This document shows, piece by piece, positions 1 to 10,899 of a DNA stretch of 64,000 nucleotides. The position numbers were made by a program, and so were the translations under genes. Source of the DNA: Datisca glomerata (Eukaryota > Streptophyta > Magnoliopsida > Cucurbitales > Datiscaceae). The stretch is taken from positions 124,001 through 188,000 of the forward strand of contig QANY01013831.1 in assembly GCA_003255025.1 (NCBI GenBank), given 5' to 3'. A model generated the notes under the pieces. The model was given only the letters and a program-made list of their open reading frames with translations, was not told where the DNA came from and did no database searches. Each line of letters opens with the position of its first letter. Position 1 is the stretch's first letter.

Positions 1-241
1 AGGTCTGGGACAATCCTTCCTTTCATAGGCTGGAGTAAACATTGCGTTTACAAAGAGCTATGCCCTTTAGTTGCATGTTCAACCTAGCCAAGACCCTACT
101 TGCTGGTTTATCCATCATCCAATCCACAACAAATCGGATGAAAGCCTGATACTTCTCACCTACTCAAACGAGATTGAAAACTACCATTCCGTCGAATCGG
201 AAAAGGTTTCGAAGAGCATAGAAGGTCAGTTCGATGGTCAG

Positions 242-424
242 ACCTATCATTTGTTCAATTTGGTCGATCTGATACTTAGTTAACTCTTTTATCTTTATGT
301 ACCCACTGATACCTAATCGAAAACGAACCTGAATGGCTTTTTTAGGTCCAATTCCATCAATTTTTATTGAGGCAATTCTTACTTGTTTATCGGCAACTGA
401 TCTAGCCCCTGAAATATATGACAT
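242..424 (-). pseudogene. rps13: rps13 5' fragment (mitochondrial ribosomal protein S13)
   Basis: The minus strand from an ATG at 424 encodes about 61 residues that read as plant mitochondrial ribosomal protein S13, including the segments DGIGPKKAIQVR and TKYQIDQIEQMIG. S13 belongs to the small subunit head and contacts 16S-type rRNA. Similarity stops abruptly after the MIG at about 242. The frame stays open to 164 with about 25 unrelated residues. The usual second half, with its basic GQRTHTNAR-type tail, is absent, so this is a fragment cut by recombination and not a point-mutated gene. The family is about 116 residues long. The start is the expected ATG, with LYI changed to SYI. Confidence 0.88.
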
Positions 425-2402
425 TCTTGATCCTTCCTTTTACTAGTCTTCTCAGCTGGAATCATAAATGAGTGGTCTCCTCTCTGATGATATTTTCTAT
501 AGGTAGAACTAGTGTGAGCGGTCTAAACTTCGACCTTTATTTCTTCCAATTATTCATACCAATAGTATCCTATAGTCGCCATGCGTTATACTATGATTCC
601 ACTGGACCCGCCCTAAATGAAGGAAGGGCTTTTGTGTCATCTGGCGACGATCAGAGCGTTCTCTCGTTGCCACGATGACCACAAGCAACCCAACTTAAAG
701 ATAGTCAATGGTTGCTTTTGCTAATGAACTAGATGCCTGACCCTTCCAGTCTTGAAGCAAGCTATGTAAAAATCTAATTGAAGGCTTGTTCTGGTAAATG
801 GTATACAGTACAATCCCTGCCTGCCTTGGTCCACTCAGTAAGAGTGTTCTCAAATCCCAAGTAAAGTGTCTCTCATCAAATACCACAACATACGAAAATT
901 AAAAAAAAATACAGAGATATAGTCCTATCCAAGCTTGTCAGGATTAAAGACGTTGGGATTAGATTAGCAGACTATGGATTGGTCAAGACATCGAGTAAAG
1001 TCTCCATCATCTCCAAAAAAACTGAAGTGGTTAGGTTTGAGTCTTCATCAATCAGGTGGTCAGACGCAATCTATTAGTATATATATGGAGGGGTAAGAAA
1101 AATATCTCTCATATGGCTCCTTCTAAGCAAGACGACTAAGATCTAATGGTTTATAATAATGCTAAGAAAGAAGAAGATCGAGACCATTCTTTTTGAGACA
1201 AAGGGATTGACTTCTATTAGGTTTACATCAAGGGCGAAGACACCAACTAGTTGGCTATGTAAAAAGAGAGTGGGCTATAGGGACATTTATTGACCTAGAA
1301 TCACGAAGATGTCGACTTTGCGCTATGCCATACGATCTCAGGATTGCTTCGATTCCTTGACGCTATGTGGGAGAACTCAACCATGCAATCAGTGATACAT
1401 CAGAGGATCCAATTTTTGAGAGAAAGCAATTCGAGTGGGAAAGCTAACCTACCCTTCCATTCGTAGAATCTGACTTTCATCCAAGAGTTTGGGCTTCTAC
1501 CCGAAGAACATGCTTTACGACACCTATATGCCAAGATATCACTACTTTGATACGGCCGGTTCCATTGGTCATTCTTCAGGAGAAGTCCCAGAATTGAACT
1601 AGTCAATTGATAAGATCATAGCTAACACACTGGCTTCATTGAGATCGGATAGCGCATAAGAGGGCATTTTCTGAATAAGAATATTGTCTTTCTACACTGG
1701 TGACATATACCACCTCAGAATATTCCTTCCTTTTTTGTGGTGAGATGAAGTCGCATTGATTGAATCAGTTCTGGTCTTCGCTGAAAAAGTGAGTCTTTAC
1801 TTGATGAGTAGACCTTAGTTACCCACTTATTAGGACTTGTAAGAAGCTGAGTTTCTTTGCTTTCTTTCATCACAGTAGTTGGAAAAAAAAGTAAAAGCAG
1901 CAGACCAGTAGTCCCATTATCCACCTTTAGAGAAATTTTTGAAGAAGGTTCTATTTAACACATCTTGACCAAGGAGGAAGAGCAGGAAAGAAATGCTTTG
2001 TCGCCCTTTAGAAAGAGGCTTAATCGGTTCGAATCCAAATAAGGGCCTTTTTCGGTATGCGGAAAAAAAACCAAGTGGGCTACGGTGAAGTTAGAATTTG
2101 CACCTACTTTCACTTTTTTTAGAGAAGATATCGGGGATACCCTTGACCTGGGCGGGCACTAGCGCCCTCCTTGTTTAGTTTTTTTATATAGGTGCTCACC
2201 CTATAGAGTCAAGTTCACAATTTGCTGGGCGCTTTTCTTGCTTTTTATGAAGTCACCCTTTTTCTTTCGTTTGTGCATCTTTCTTTCTATCATGCTTTCC
2301 GTTGGTCAACAACCAACCATAACTCTCTATAGTTCTTCACTACTCGTACAGGAAGGAGTCTATTTCTGTTTGGATGGACTCATTTTTTCTCATTCAAGAA
2401 AA
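425..2402. other. Gene-free mitochondrial-type spacer
   Basis: No reading frame here resembles a protein I recognise. Short open frames of 60-70 codons on both strands lack motifs. The only structured item seen is the tRNA-like hairpin at 2003-2046. Composition resembles angiosperm mitochondrial intergenic DNA. Confidence 0.5.
2003..2046 (+). other. tRNA-like hairpin (acceptor plus T-arm only)
   Basis: GCCCTT at 2003-2008 pairs with AAGGGC at 2041-2046. The loop carries a T-arm-like stretch, CGGTTCGAATCC. The ends resemble plastid trnT (GCCCTTT at the 5' end, ATCGGTTCAAATCC at the 3' end), but the D and anticodon arms are missing. It may be an internally deleted tRNA relic or a mitochondrial t-element-like 3' processing signal. 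The assignment to trnT is tentative. Confidence 0.35.
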
Positions 2403-3140
2403 TTTCTGGTTCACTCGGAGTTTTGGCAACCACCATTGGACATGTGATGTACATGCACTCATTTCGAGGGGGTGCAACACTTCTGATTTTGGGCCTCATA
2501 TTTATCCTATATACCATGTTTGTATGGTGGCGCGATGTTCTACGTGAATCCACATTGGAAGGACATCATACCAAATTCGTACAGTTAGGACTTTGATATG
2601 GTTTTATTTTGTTAATCGTATAAAAGGTTATGTTCCTTTTTGCTTTTTTTTTCGGGCTTCTTCTCATTCTTATTTGGCACCTACGGTAGAGAACAGAGGT
2701 ATTTGGCCCCCAAAAGGGATTGGGTCTTTAGATCCTTGGGAAATACCTTTTCATAATACTCGAATTCTCCTTTCATCCAGAGCTGCTATAACTTGGGCTC
2801 ATCATACTATACTAGCGAGGAAGGAAAAACGAGCAGTTTATGCTTTAGTAGCTACCATTTCACTAGCTTTAGTATTCACTTGCTTTCAAGGAATGGGATA
2901 TTATCAAGCACCCTTCACTATTTCAGATAGTATTTATGGTTCCATATTTTTCTTAGCAACTGGCTTTCATGTGATTATAGGTACTCTTTTCTTGATCATC
3001 TGTGGTATTTGCCAATATCTTAGTCCTCTGACCAAGGAACATCACGTTGTCCTTGAAGCAGCTGCATGGTACTATCATTTTGTAGACGTGGGTCGGTTAT
3101 TCCTATTTGTCTCTATCTATTGGTGGGGGGAGGTATATGA
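2403..3140 (+). pseudogene. cox3: cox3 pseudogene (cytochrome c oxidase subunit 3), 5' truncated
   Basis: Subunit 3 of complex IV, a seven-helix inner-membrane protein. Similarity begins at ISGSLG, about 16 residues into the normal protein, at 2403; the upstream start region is replaced by unrelated DNA. It continues through [19 protein letters not shown], then a TGA replaces the CGA of LGLRYGF (near 2593), and a frameshift follows in the next helix. From the APTVE motif to SIYWWG the frame 2593-3210 is open and clearly cox3 ([23 protein letters not shown]). An indel in the final glycine codons moves the frame past the normal stop, whose shifted copy is the TGA at 3138-3140. Several conserved residues have changed, for example WYWHF to WYYHF. 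It overlaps the sdh4-like frame, as in many plant mitochondria. Confidence 0.93.
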
Positions 3141-3475
3141 AAGAACAAAACAATGGATTGAGCAACGAAAGCTCGAAGACAAAGAGAACCAAGCTTTTCC
3201 AAAGAAATAATGCAGCTTTCCCACTCCCTTTGATTATTATATACAAAAAAGTCTGTTCCACTTTCCTACCAAATCTCTCTTTATCCACGCACATAAATGA
3301 AGGGATCAAAGAGATTATGGTAGATCATGTTCACCAAGAAATGACCCAAAATTGGATCTTGGTCTATTTGAGATTGTTCCTTTTAATTGTAATCAAAGAT
3401 GTTTTCTTGTCTATCATTTCTTTCCCAAAAAAATCGAAGAACTTAATGGATCGAACTCATCCTTGGCTGCTATGA
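3107..3475 (+). pseudogene. sdh4: sdh4-like ORF (succinate dehydrogenase membrane anchor), overlapping cox3
   Basis: A 122-codon frame overlaps the 3' end of cox3 in another frame, the position sdh4 holds in many angiosperm mitochondrial genomes. It contains STHINEGIKEIM, a stretch around HQEMTQNWILVYLRLF, and a hydrophobic run LLIVIKDVFLS, features I associate with SDH4, the small membrane anchor that helps bind haem and quinone in complex II. The frame is uninterrupted, unlike its neighbours. The start is uncertain: the frame opens with an ATG inside cox3, but the normal N-terminus may differ. Because cox3 is broken and the block is relocated, I treat it as a relic that happens to stay open; in a mitochondrial genome it would be a plausible gene. 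Confidence 0.7.
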
Positions 3476-5144
3476 AAATATCGGCCTTGCATTGTAGAAG
3501 GAACATTCTATTCTGTTTTGAGTTGAAGGCAAGAGCTCTTTCTTCAATAAAGGTTTTGAACCTTATCTTATTAATAATAAGAAAGGGGCTTGTTGAAGCT
3601 ATGAATCATCTGAGAGTATTCCATTCCATTCTTCAACTGGATCTGCGCTTGGTTCGATTTGAAAAGACTTTATTTAAAAGAGAGAGAGAGAAAGAGAGAG
3701 GGGGGGCTTTTTGTGAAAGGCTATCAACGTATATGTATATAGAAAGAGTCACTATGCGTGCGGGGTGTAGGTATATCACTTATGAGAAAGAACCCCAAGT
3801 GAGTAAAGTAGTTAACTAAACACAAGTAAGTAGTTCGTCAGTCCTTCCTCCGATGCCTCCCGTTCATTCTTCTTCATTTAATAATCTTCATTCTGTTCTT
3901 CCGCATAGGTCCCAAGCCCTTCTTAGAAAGCCCTCCATACTCTCCTTAAGTTAAAAAAAAAGAAGAATGCTGCTTTATTTGAACGAACATTGTAAGAACT
4001 TTTCTAACTGATACCCCAGTCATAATCCCACCCATGTCTTTTTTTAACAAAGAGGAAAATGCCTAAATCTGAAGCAACAACCCAATTGTCCTTTCGATTT
4101 GAGTTAATAATAAAGGTTTCATTAATGAAAATAAAAGTGGAGGCCCACCATCTGCTAGCATTTTTGTTTGGAATCGATTCTTTATCAATGGCCCACCCTT
4201 TCTTTGAATCTTGTCAATGATCGAACTTAAAGATATGAATTGAGCGACATTTGATGAGTATATGAGAACATGGGAGAGGGATATTGAAAGGATGAAGTAA
4301 TGAAAGAGGAAGTCATTACTAGTAGTAATGACTTGTCACGATCCATTGGTTCATATAGAATCCATGTCCTTGGTGTATCAAAAAACATTCTTTTCGCTAA
4401 GCGTACATAATAAAATAGAGTGAAAGGGTCCACCCCAAAACCAAGGGGGCACTAACTAACAGTTGAGTCCTCTCCAAACCACGAGATAGTTGCCCATCAT
4501 ATGGCTTACCAACTTCAATTGACTCTATAGGAGGCTCACTCCGAGCAGGTTCGGATCACTTACAATACACGACTCTATGAAGGAAGGGCTTGGTGGGTTT
4601 GGAACATTTTCAATAATCTTCTTTTCCCATAGTTGTTTGATGAGAAATGCGAGACAAAAAAGGAACTCATCTTTTTGATTGGGAAATGCGTCTATTTTGT
4701 CCACTTTCTCCATCCCCCTTTATCAAAATGATAAAAAAGGAAGGCGAGCTTACTTCTTATTCTCGTCTTGGATCTCTTCCCCCGCTGGTTGTCACCTATG
4801 TTGAAGAAAGGTTTGGAACCCTATAGAGAATGAAGAGGGGTCAAACATCTTCCTCTCAACAGTGCTTCTTGAGGCTCCACTCACTCCCTGAATAAGTAAT
4901 GCCCCATTAGCCTGGGTGAAGATAGGGATAAGGAATAAGGATTGAAGCCCCCTAAGCTCTGCCAGGGACTGAACATGGGTTAACTCTGTAAATGTGTAGG
5001 GCAAAGTGTAGTGTGGTGTAGTAGTAGCCACTTCTAGGCCCCTTCCCAGCTACTAGATCACTCCAGTGCTTTGGGTACTACGGACCCTCTACCATCCATT
5101 ACGGAAGAGCCATTTCATGACCGGGGTGGGGGGGGGGGGGGGTA
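3476..5144. other. Gene-free spacer with a GA-rich simple repeat
   Basis: No recognisable gene. A short GA/G-rich simple repeat lies at about 3680-3708. The frame at 3352-3819 partly shadows sdh4 and has no independent motif. Confidence 0.5.
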
Positions 5145-5154
5145 NNNNNNNNNN
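5145..5154. other. Assembly gap (10 N) inside a poly-G run
   Basis: Ten Ns are flanked by long G runs (about 5128-5142 and 5155-5173). This is a sequencing or assembly gap at a homopolymer, so the true length here is unknown. Confidence 0.98.
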
Positions 5155-5173
5155 GGGGGGGGGGGGGGGGGGG

Positions 5174-8157
5174 CTAAGCGCAGTTCTTTAAATCAAACGT
5201 TGAATGAAATTATTCTTTTTTAGTTATCAAAAGAAAAATCGGATAAGATAGATGGATGGATCCATCTTTCTATTCATGTATATTACTAAAAAAGAATGGA
5301 TTTCACAACTAGCATAGAAAGAAGCCCCAAATCCTTGATTTGACTAGGAAAGACTGCACTGCTTTGGGCCCAAGAAGCGAAGGGAATGAGCTTGGTTCTT
5401 CTCAACACTTTTTTTATCTATGCCCGTTCTACATGCACTTCGCGTGCCATTGGCGCTTTGTTCTCCTCTTATTCTTCATTGGAAGGTTCGAATGGACTTC
5501 ACCATTCTTTCCTAACAAAAATGGAAAAAAGGCTGTATGACATTGAGATGTCGATTCATTTTCCACCCCCAATGAGATGGAAGTTCAGTGTGATTCACTT
5601 TTCAAGTCTTCCTCTCTCTTTCTTCAAAATTTTCTGTCTTCCTCTCTTCTTTGAACCCTCTACCTTGAACTCATAACCTACATAAAGAAGACCTAATACT
5701 AGAGGTCAAGAGGATGGTCAGTCTTTCCCCAGTGAGTTCGTATCGTCTTAGGGAAGGGAATCTTTATTTACCAGGAACCACCACTAGATAAGGAGCATGA
5801 TCCCCTCTCTCTGGGTGGGCAAACAAAAGAAAGAAAGCACTCTCATCTACTAGCCATATCGATCTATTCATATAAAAAAAGAAAAAAGAGATCTCATTTT
5901 TCTATATGTTCATTAACTTAACCAGTAGGGCATTCCAACATCCAACAAAACCCTTAGTTGATCGGTCTACTGAACCTGGCTTTTGAACTTGTCATTACGA
6001 GAACACTCATTGACCTTAACTTATGGTCTAGGCCTCACATATGTCTCCATCATCTCCGTCTCTTTCTCCAACTTCCTCCCTTCGAAAGTTAACACAAGAT
6101 AAGAACAAGTAAAACAAGATAAATAATCCCCTTCATTCTATGAACTTCTATATTGAATTAAATCTTTGGTGTCAAAGCTCGTGATGGAAGATTCACTCAC
6201 CCATACACAATCACGACACAAGGGAACGAGAAGCGAAATAGCAACCTATAAGCTTGAATAAGAGGGGCATTCCAAATGATAGAAAGAGCGATTTGCGGAA
6301 GCCATTGAAACCAAGCTTGATAGGATAAGAGCACTCTAACATGAACAGGACCAGGTCAGACATCACCCTACTAGATAGAAAAGGATGGGGAGGGCATATG
6401 ATTGATCCAAAGATTAAAGGGGCTTGGACTAAGCCATCCTAATCGGTCCCATTTCTTTGAAAGCCCACCACCTAGCATTCGGAATCACAAGAAAATTGGA
6501 GAGAGCCTATATAATAGAATGTAATACAGCAAAATGTAAAATAAAATACCCAACATTGATCATCAGAGGGATAGTAGCGGACGAGACAAGCTCTAGCATC
6601 TACAACAGATCCTGTAATTTTCGCTTCAACACGAACGACTATTTAAGCTGAAGCTCCTGTTCAAGGGAAGGGTTCCAAACTAACCTTAAAAATAACCCCT
6701 GAAGCAAGCAGAAGAGAAAGCCTACAACTCAACTCCCTGAGATAGCTATTGGGAGGCAGTGATGACCAGGACCTGTACCCCCCAAAAAAGATAAAGGATC
6801 TCATTCAGAAACCACCCCTCCCTATAAAGCCTTCTCCTCATTTAAAGAAAGCCCTCCATGTGAGCTAGACCATGAGTCAGCATTCGTCCAACTCTTTTTT
6901 TTATCTATAATCCCTCGTCCCAGTCTCTAGATGAGAGGATTCCTTTCCACCGACACCTACTCCCCTTGGATGAGACAACCACATGATGGAAGAAAGGTTT
7001 TTTGAGGGATTGATATATGTTCATAACCTGACTTCCCTCTAGCACGCCCCACTCCTAATTGCAAAAGAAATCTAACCCGAAACTAAGGATGTGGAGGTTG
7101 TTCTTACTGCTTGTCCACCAGCCAGTAAGTGATTGGCCCTAGGCATTGATTAACTGAGAGAGGACTCCCACTTTCGCGCTCCCATGAGTGTGACTAAACT
7201 CATCTCTGTCTGTTACTCGCCTCGCCTTAGCCTCTGAGATTTTTCTCCCTTCTATTCTAGTCCTTTGAACGGGCAGCCATCATTTGAATATATGAAAATC
7301 AATCTTATTAAATGCTCATCTGTTCTCATAGCGTGACCTCGATTATTGGATTGAAGCTAACACAAGACAACGTAAGTGGTTGCCTGACCTTTATTTGTGG
7401 AGTCCCTCAAGCCCCCTCTCGATGAAAAAAAAGGGAAAGACACTGAACGTAATTTCAGTGTCGGTGCATGCCTAACGATCGTCTCTTCTAAGAACCTCTC
7501 TATGCCCCTCCCTCTCCTTTCAGTCAAGCCCTTTTAGCCCTCTCCTCATCTAGTTGAGCTAATTCGTTACCATGATGCTACCCTGAAGCCTGATCGTGTA
7601 GCCCACCCTTGCCCCAGCTTGATTACAAAGAAGAGGTTATCTCAGATTATGGGGGAGTTGAAGCCCTACGGCTAGGATATAAACCTACTAATCCACTTTG
7701 GCATTCATGTGCCACGAGTGGACTGAGATAAAAAATATTCTTTGTCAATGGCTTACAGTACTCGATGATTGCATACGTAAGAAAATGTCGAAGGACCACT
7801 TTCTCTTTTTTTCATTGTGAATGGATTGGAAAATGAATCGAATTGCATGCAGTATACGTATGAAATTAACACCTCCCCTGCGGTGCCATCAATGAGAATC
7901 AATTCAACCACAACCCCACTACTTTTTATTCCAAGGTTTGGTACCCTGTTGACATTTTTTCTCACTGAGTAAGCACTTCCTTTCCCGCTCAGGTACTAAA
8001 AAGTTTGATTTATAGAGAAGGTTGGTCGTAGATCAGGACGCAGAACACAGATGCTCTAGTTCCAGGCTGATTATAAGAGAAAGTTTACTCAGAAGGTGGG
8101 ATAGCTTAAACATCATCTCCTATCCTGATGGGAGTATTGAAAGAGGGCATTACAAGC
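5174..8157. other. Gene-free spacer
   Basis: Read on both strands, this block shows only short open frames without conserved motifs. No tRNA, rRNA or intron domain V was seen. It has the composition of mitochondrial intergenic DNA. Confidence 0.45.
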
Positions 8158-8324
8158 TTAACTAAGACTTAGTTAAGGGCATTAATAGTTGAACTTTCAA
8201 GTAAAGGGCCTCTAAGGTGAACGTATATTAAGTGAAGGTCGAAAAAGACTTGACTTAGATAAGTCAAGGTTGGAGAGACGCTTGCATCAGAGTTGGCATG
8301 GATAAGGCTTATGTGTAGCATAAG
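8158..8324. repeat. Cluster of short perfect palindromes
   Basis: Three hairpins lie within 170 bases. TTAACTAAG/CTTAGTTAA (8158-8176) has 9-bp arms around one base. CTTGACTTA/TAAGTCAAG (8249-8268) has 9-bp arms around two bases. CTTATG/CATAAG (8308-8324) has 6-bp arms around five bases. Short dispersed hairpins of this kind occur in plant mitochondrial spacers. No gene is nearby. Confidence 0.55.
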
Positions 8325-8562
8325 GGTTGGCTATAAAAAAATATGAGTTCAAGAAAGTGAGAGCACTACCAAGGCTCTTCTCTAATAGGATTGGATTCAA
8401 AAATTACTTTTTGGTGGAAATGAAACAAACAAATAAAGGAATCGAGGGTTGTCTACTATCAAGCTGATGGGTAGCTATTAACTAGAAGATTCAGATAGGG
8501 TACGATTAGTAGCTCAACTCGAAGAGGAAAGAGTACGATTAAGCATCTTCTTATTAGATAAC

Positions 8563-8720
8563 CTAAAAAGTAAACGTACACTGGGATATGATCATAGCCG
8601 CAGTGAAGTCATGGGATGCAAAGGAAATGGTTTTTAGATTTGGCAAAGATAAGATATGTCTCACACTTGAAGAAGTACATCGAATATTTGAGATATCCTT
8701 TAATGTCTTTTTTGTACCTA
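8563..8720 (+). pseudogene. Fragment of a retroelement-associated mobile domain
   Basis: The plus strand encodes about 50 residues with an alternating W-x(8)-W pattern and FRFGKDKICLTLEEVHRIFE. This resembles the F-R-F ... L-T-L-E-E core of the plant mobile domain and DUF7745-like proteins found with plant Ty3/gypsy elements and other transposons. Nothing recognisable flanks it on either side. It is a scrap with no intact start or end; the family assignment is from motif memory only. Confidence 0.45.
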
Positions 8721-9899
8721 GAGAAAGATGACCTCGAGAGAGTAGACGACCAATAGAGTAGGTGCTTCCATAATGTTCCTCCTGCGTAGGTATAAGGTAA
8801 TTCACAGCGCTAGCAGATCAGAAGTATGAAAGTTGGCCCTCACCCTTCTATAATAGGGGCAGTCCTACCTATAGAATTGGAACGTTCATCCTCTCTTAAA
8901 GTCCTTTATGGATTTTGAGTCGAGAATATAGCAGTGGTAAGCAAGATAAATCCCTCCTGGCTCTCTCTATAAATAAAGCCCTTCTTAGTCAAGCTTCGGC
9001 CCTATAGAGTAAAGGGAAATGAAGATTCAAAGTGTTTGGACGAGAAAGAAAGGCTATGTAGGAAATTGAGTTATACCAAAACACTCTTTTCTAAGTATTG
9101 GCTTGCGAGTTTCTTGATCCAAAAAATCTTGTACTCAGAGTCACGGATAAAGTTGACTACCCTGGATGGCCCCCCATTCTTTCTAGTGGGTTTTTTCCCG
9201 TCCCTTTTGGGACTGTTCACCATTTTCCCAACCAAGCATAGGTAGGGCCCCTCCTCCCATACACAATGATGGTTCCAAGCAAGATGAGTAGTTTATAGTC
9301 GGCTCAATATCGACGAAATCCCCATTTTAATCCCTACAGTACTGATAGTCTTGTAGTGCACCCTTCATCGAAAGAGTAGGCGGTTGAAAGACCCACTTCT
9401 AAATAAAGCCTCTAGGTTAGGAGATATCAAAGGGGAACCTCACCCAACTCATATGTCCTTGTATTATTCAACTCATCTGTCCACTTATCTTGTCAAAAAT
9501 AGAAGGAATATCAAAATCCTTTGTTTCTAAGGTAATCCGCTAGAAATGAGACTGGAAAAGATTCAATCAACTCGTTGGCCTGCTTCTTAGGTGCTTCTTA
9601 GGTTTGCTTCTATGTCCTGTAGTTTCTCACAGGCATTTGCTTCAAAGGGGCTTTTGTTGGCCCCCTTCTTAGCTGTTGATGCCTGCTTTAAGCTTCGTCG
9701 GGAGATTTTATGGCCCGTAGCTTACAACATCATATGAGAAGGTCATGTAGCTCGATACAATCTAAGGCCAATTGCTTACTTGCATATGAAGAAAAGGGCA
9801 GATGGATTCAGCCATTCCCATCCCTCATTAGGATCTAGCTTGACAAAGATTTTGATGTGGATGAGAGAAAGAATCTTTTTTATGATATTCCCATAATTA
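8721..9899. other. Spacer, possibly part of a decayed retroelement
   Basis: No firm gene. The stretch just before 9900 may be more of the degraded gypsy integrase gene, but I could not align it to a motif. Confidence 0.35.
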
Positions 9900-10080
9900 G
9901 AGCTATTGGATGAGAAGAAACTTCGCGCCATGAAAGATGTCCAGGTCTACAAGAAAAGTCTTTCCAGTGCATTCCAGAAGAAGGGTAATATTGATAAAGT
10001 TCAACATAGGGGAGAAAGTCTTGGAAAAGATTATTTCCGGACGTGAGCCTCACCCAAGAGGGAAACTCCATTTTGTGCTC
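9900..10080 (+). pseudogene. Ty3/gypsy integrase C-terminal fragment
   Basis: The frame from 9900 encodes LDEKKLRAMKDVQVYKKS followed by AFQKK, the signature downstream of the integrase core in plant Ty3/gypsy polyproteins (LDEKR-x-A ... Q-x-Y ... AFNKK). After a frameshift, the 9937 frame supplies FNIGEKVLEKI and then PRGKL, matching the F-x-x-G-D-x-V-L-k ... RGK part of the integrase C-terminal domain that binds DNA ends. No LTR, RT or start is present. The gag remnant 1 kb away lies on the opposite strand, so the two may come from different insertions or from a rearranged one. Confidence 0.65.
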
Positions 10081-10204
10081 ACTCTCTTCTGTCATGCATC
10101 ACGGCTGGGTGAGTGGGTCCATTGCGAATTAACCTTAGTGCTTCCAATCTGGTCATGCACTTTTTTAAGATGCGAAACCTGGGAGTTTTCCTCTTCAAAA
10201 TAGG

Positions 10205-10860
10205 GGTAAATATCTCGTAGGGGAGTAAGGAAGGTGCCAAGGTCTTAATAGAAAGGAGTTGATAGTCCCGTCTGTTAGGCTTTCTGAACTTCCCTTTGCC
10301 TTTCTGCCCATGAAATCCTTTTCTTCTGTGTTTTCCTAATGAGATATCCCCATTCTTTAGTATTGAAGCATATATTAGTTAAAGGGGTTCCAGAGAATCA
10401 TCTGAACATTTGGAGATACGGTTGTCAAATGGGGGAAGAGGATCGAGAGGCGTCCTTAAGCTTTCCGGTTCACTAGTAGGTGACGAGGGGATTTCTCAAA
10501 AAGGGGTAATCAAATCTGCCAATGCATTCGTTCAGATACATTCTTCCATCTTCACTTTTTCAACCCACCCTCACTAAAAAGGTGAATTTGCCTCTTCCTG
10601 ATAATGAATTGAGTGCCAGTGAGGAGGTCAAGTTCCATAGTGATTTCATCTGCTTTTGGAAATTCGATTCTTGGGGACAAAGAAAGTGACTTCAAGTTTT
10701 TAATTCTCTGAACCTCCTTCGAATTATAGATCTTGAGGGGATCTCATAGTCATTTCTCTTCGAGCGTCAGTGTAAGCTCAGATGGTGTTAGCACTGGCTG
10801 AAGGTCTTGGATTAGTTTATACTAGTGCAGGTTCCTGAGTAGTGACTTGTCCCTATTGAT
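10205..10860. other. Spacer between gypsy fragments
   Basis: No independent gene seen. It may contain further degraded gypsy sequence on the minus strand, continuing the gag-pol remnant. Confidence 0.3.
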
Positions 10861-10899
10861 GTTGTGGCTTTGGATTAGTATAGATCCCTTAGTTGCTTC

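Noticed and set aside
2403..3140. TGA in cox3 and others explained by U-to-C reverse editing, as in hornworts, lycophytes and ferns
   Set aside because: The same genes also carry frameshifts, truncations and changed conserved residues, and the cp-type trnW, rps10 intron and cluster order suit angiosperms.
5128..5173. A biological poly-G element
   Set aside because: It brackets an N gap and is most simply an assembly or sequencing artefact.
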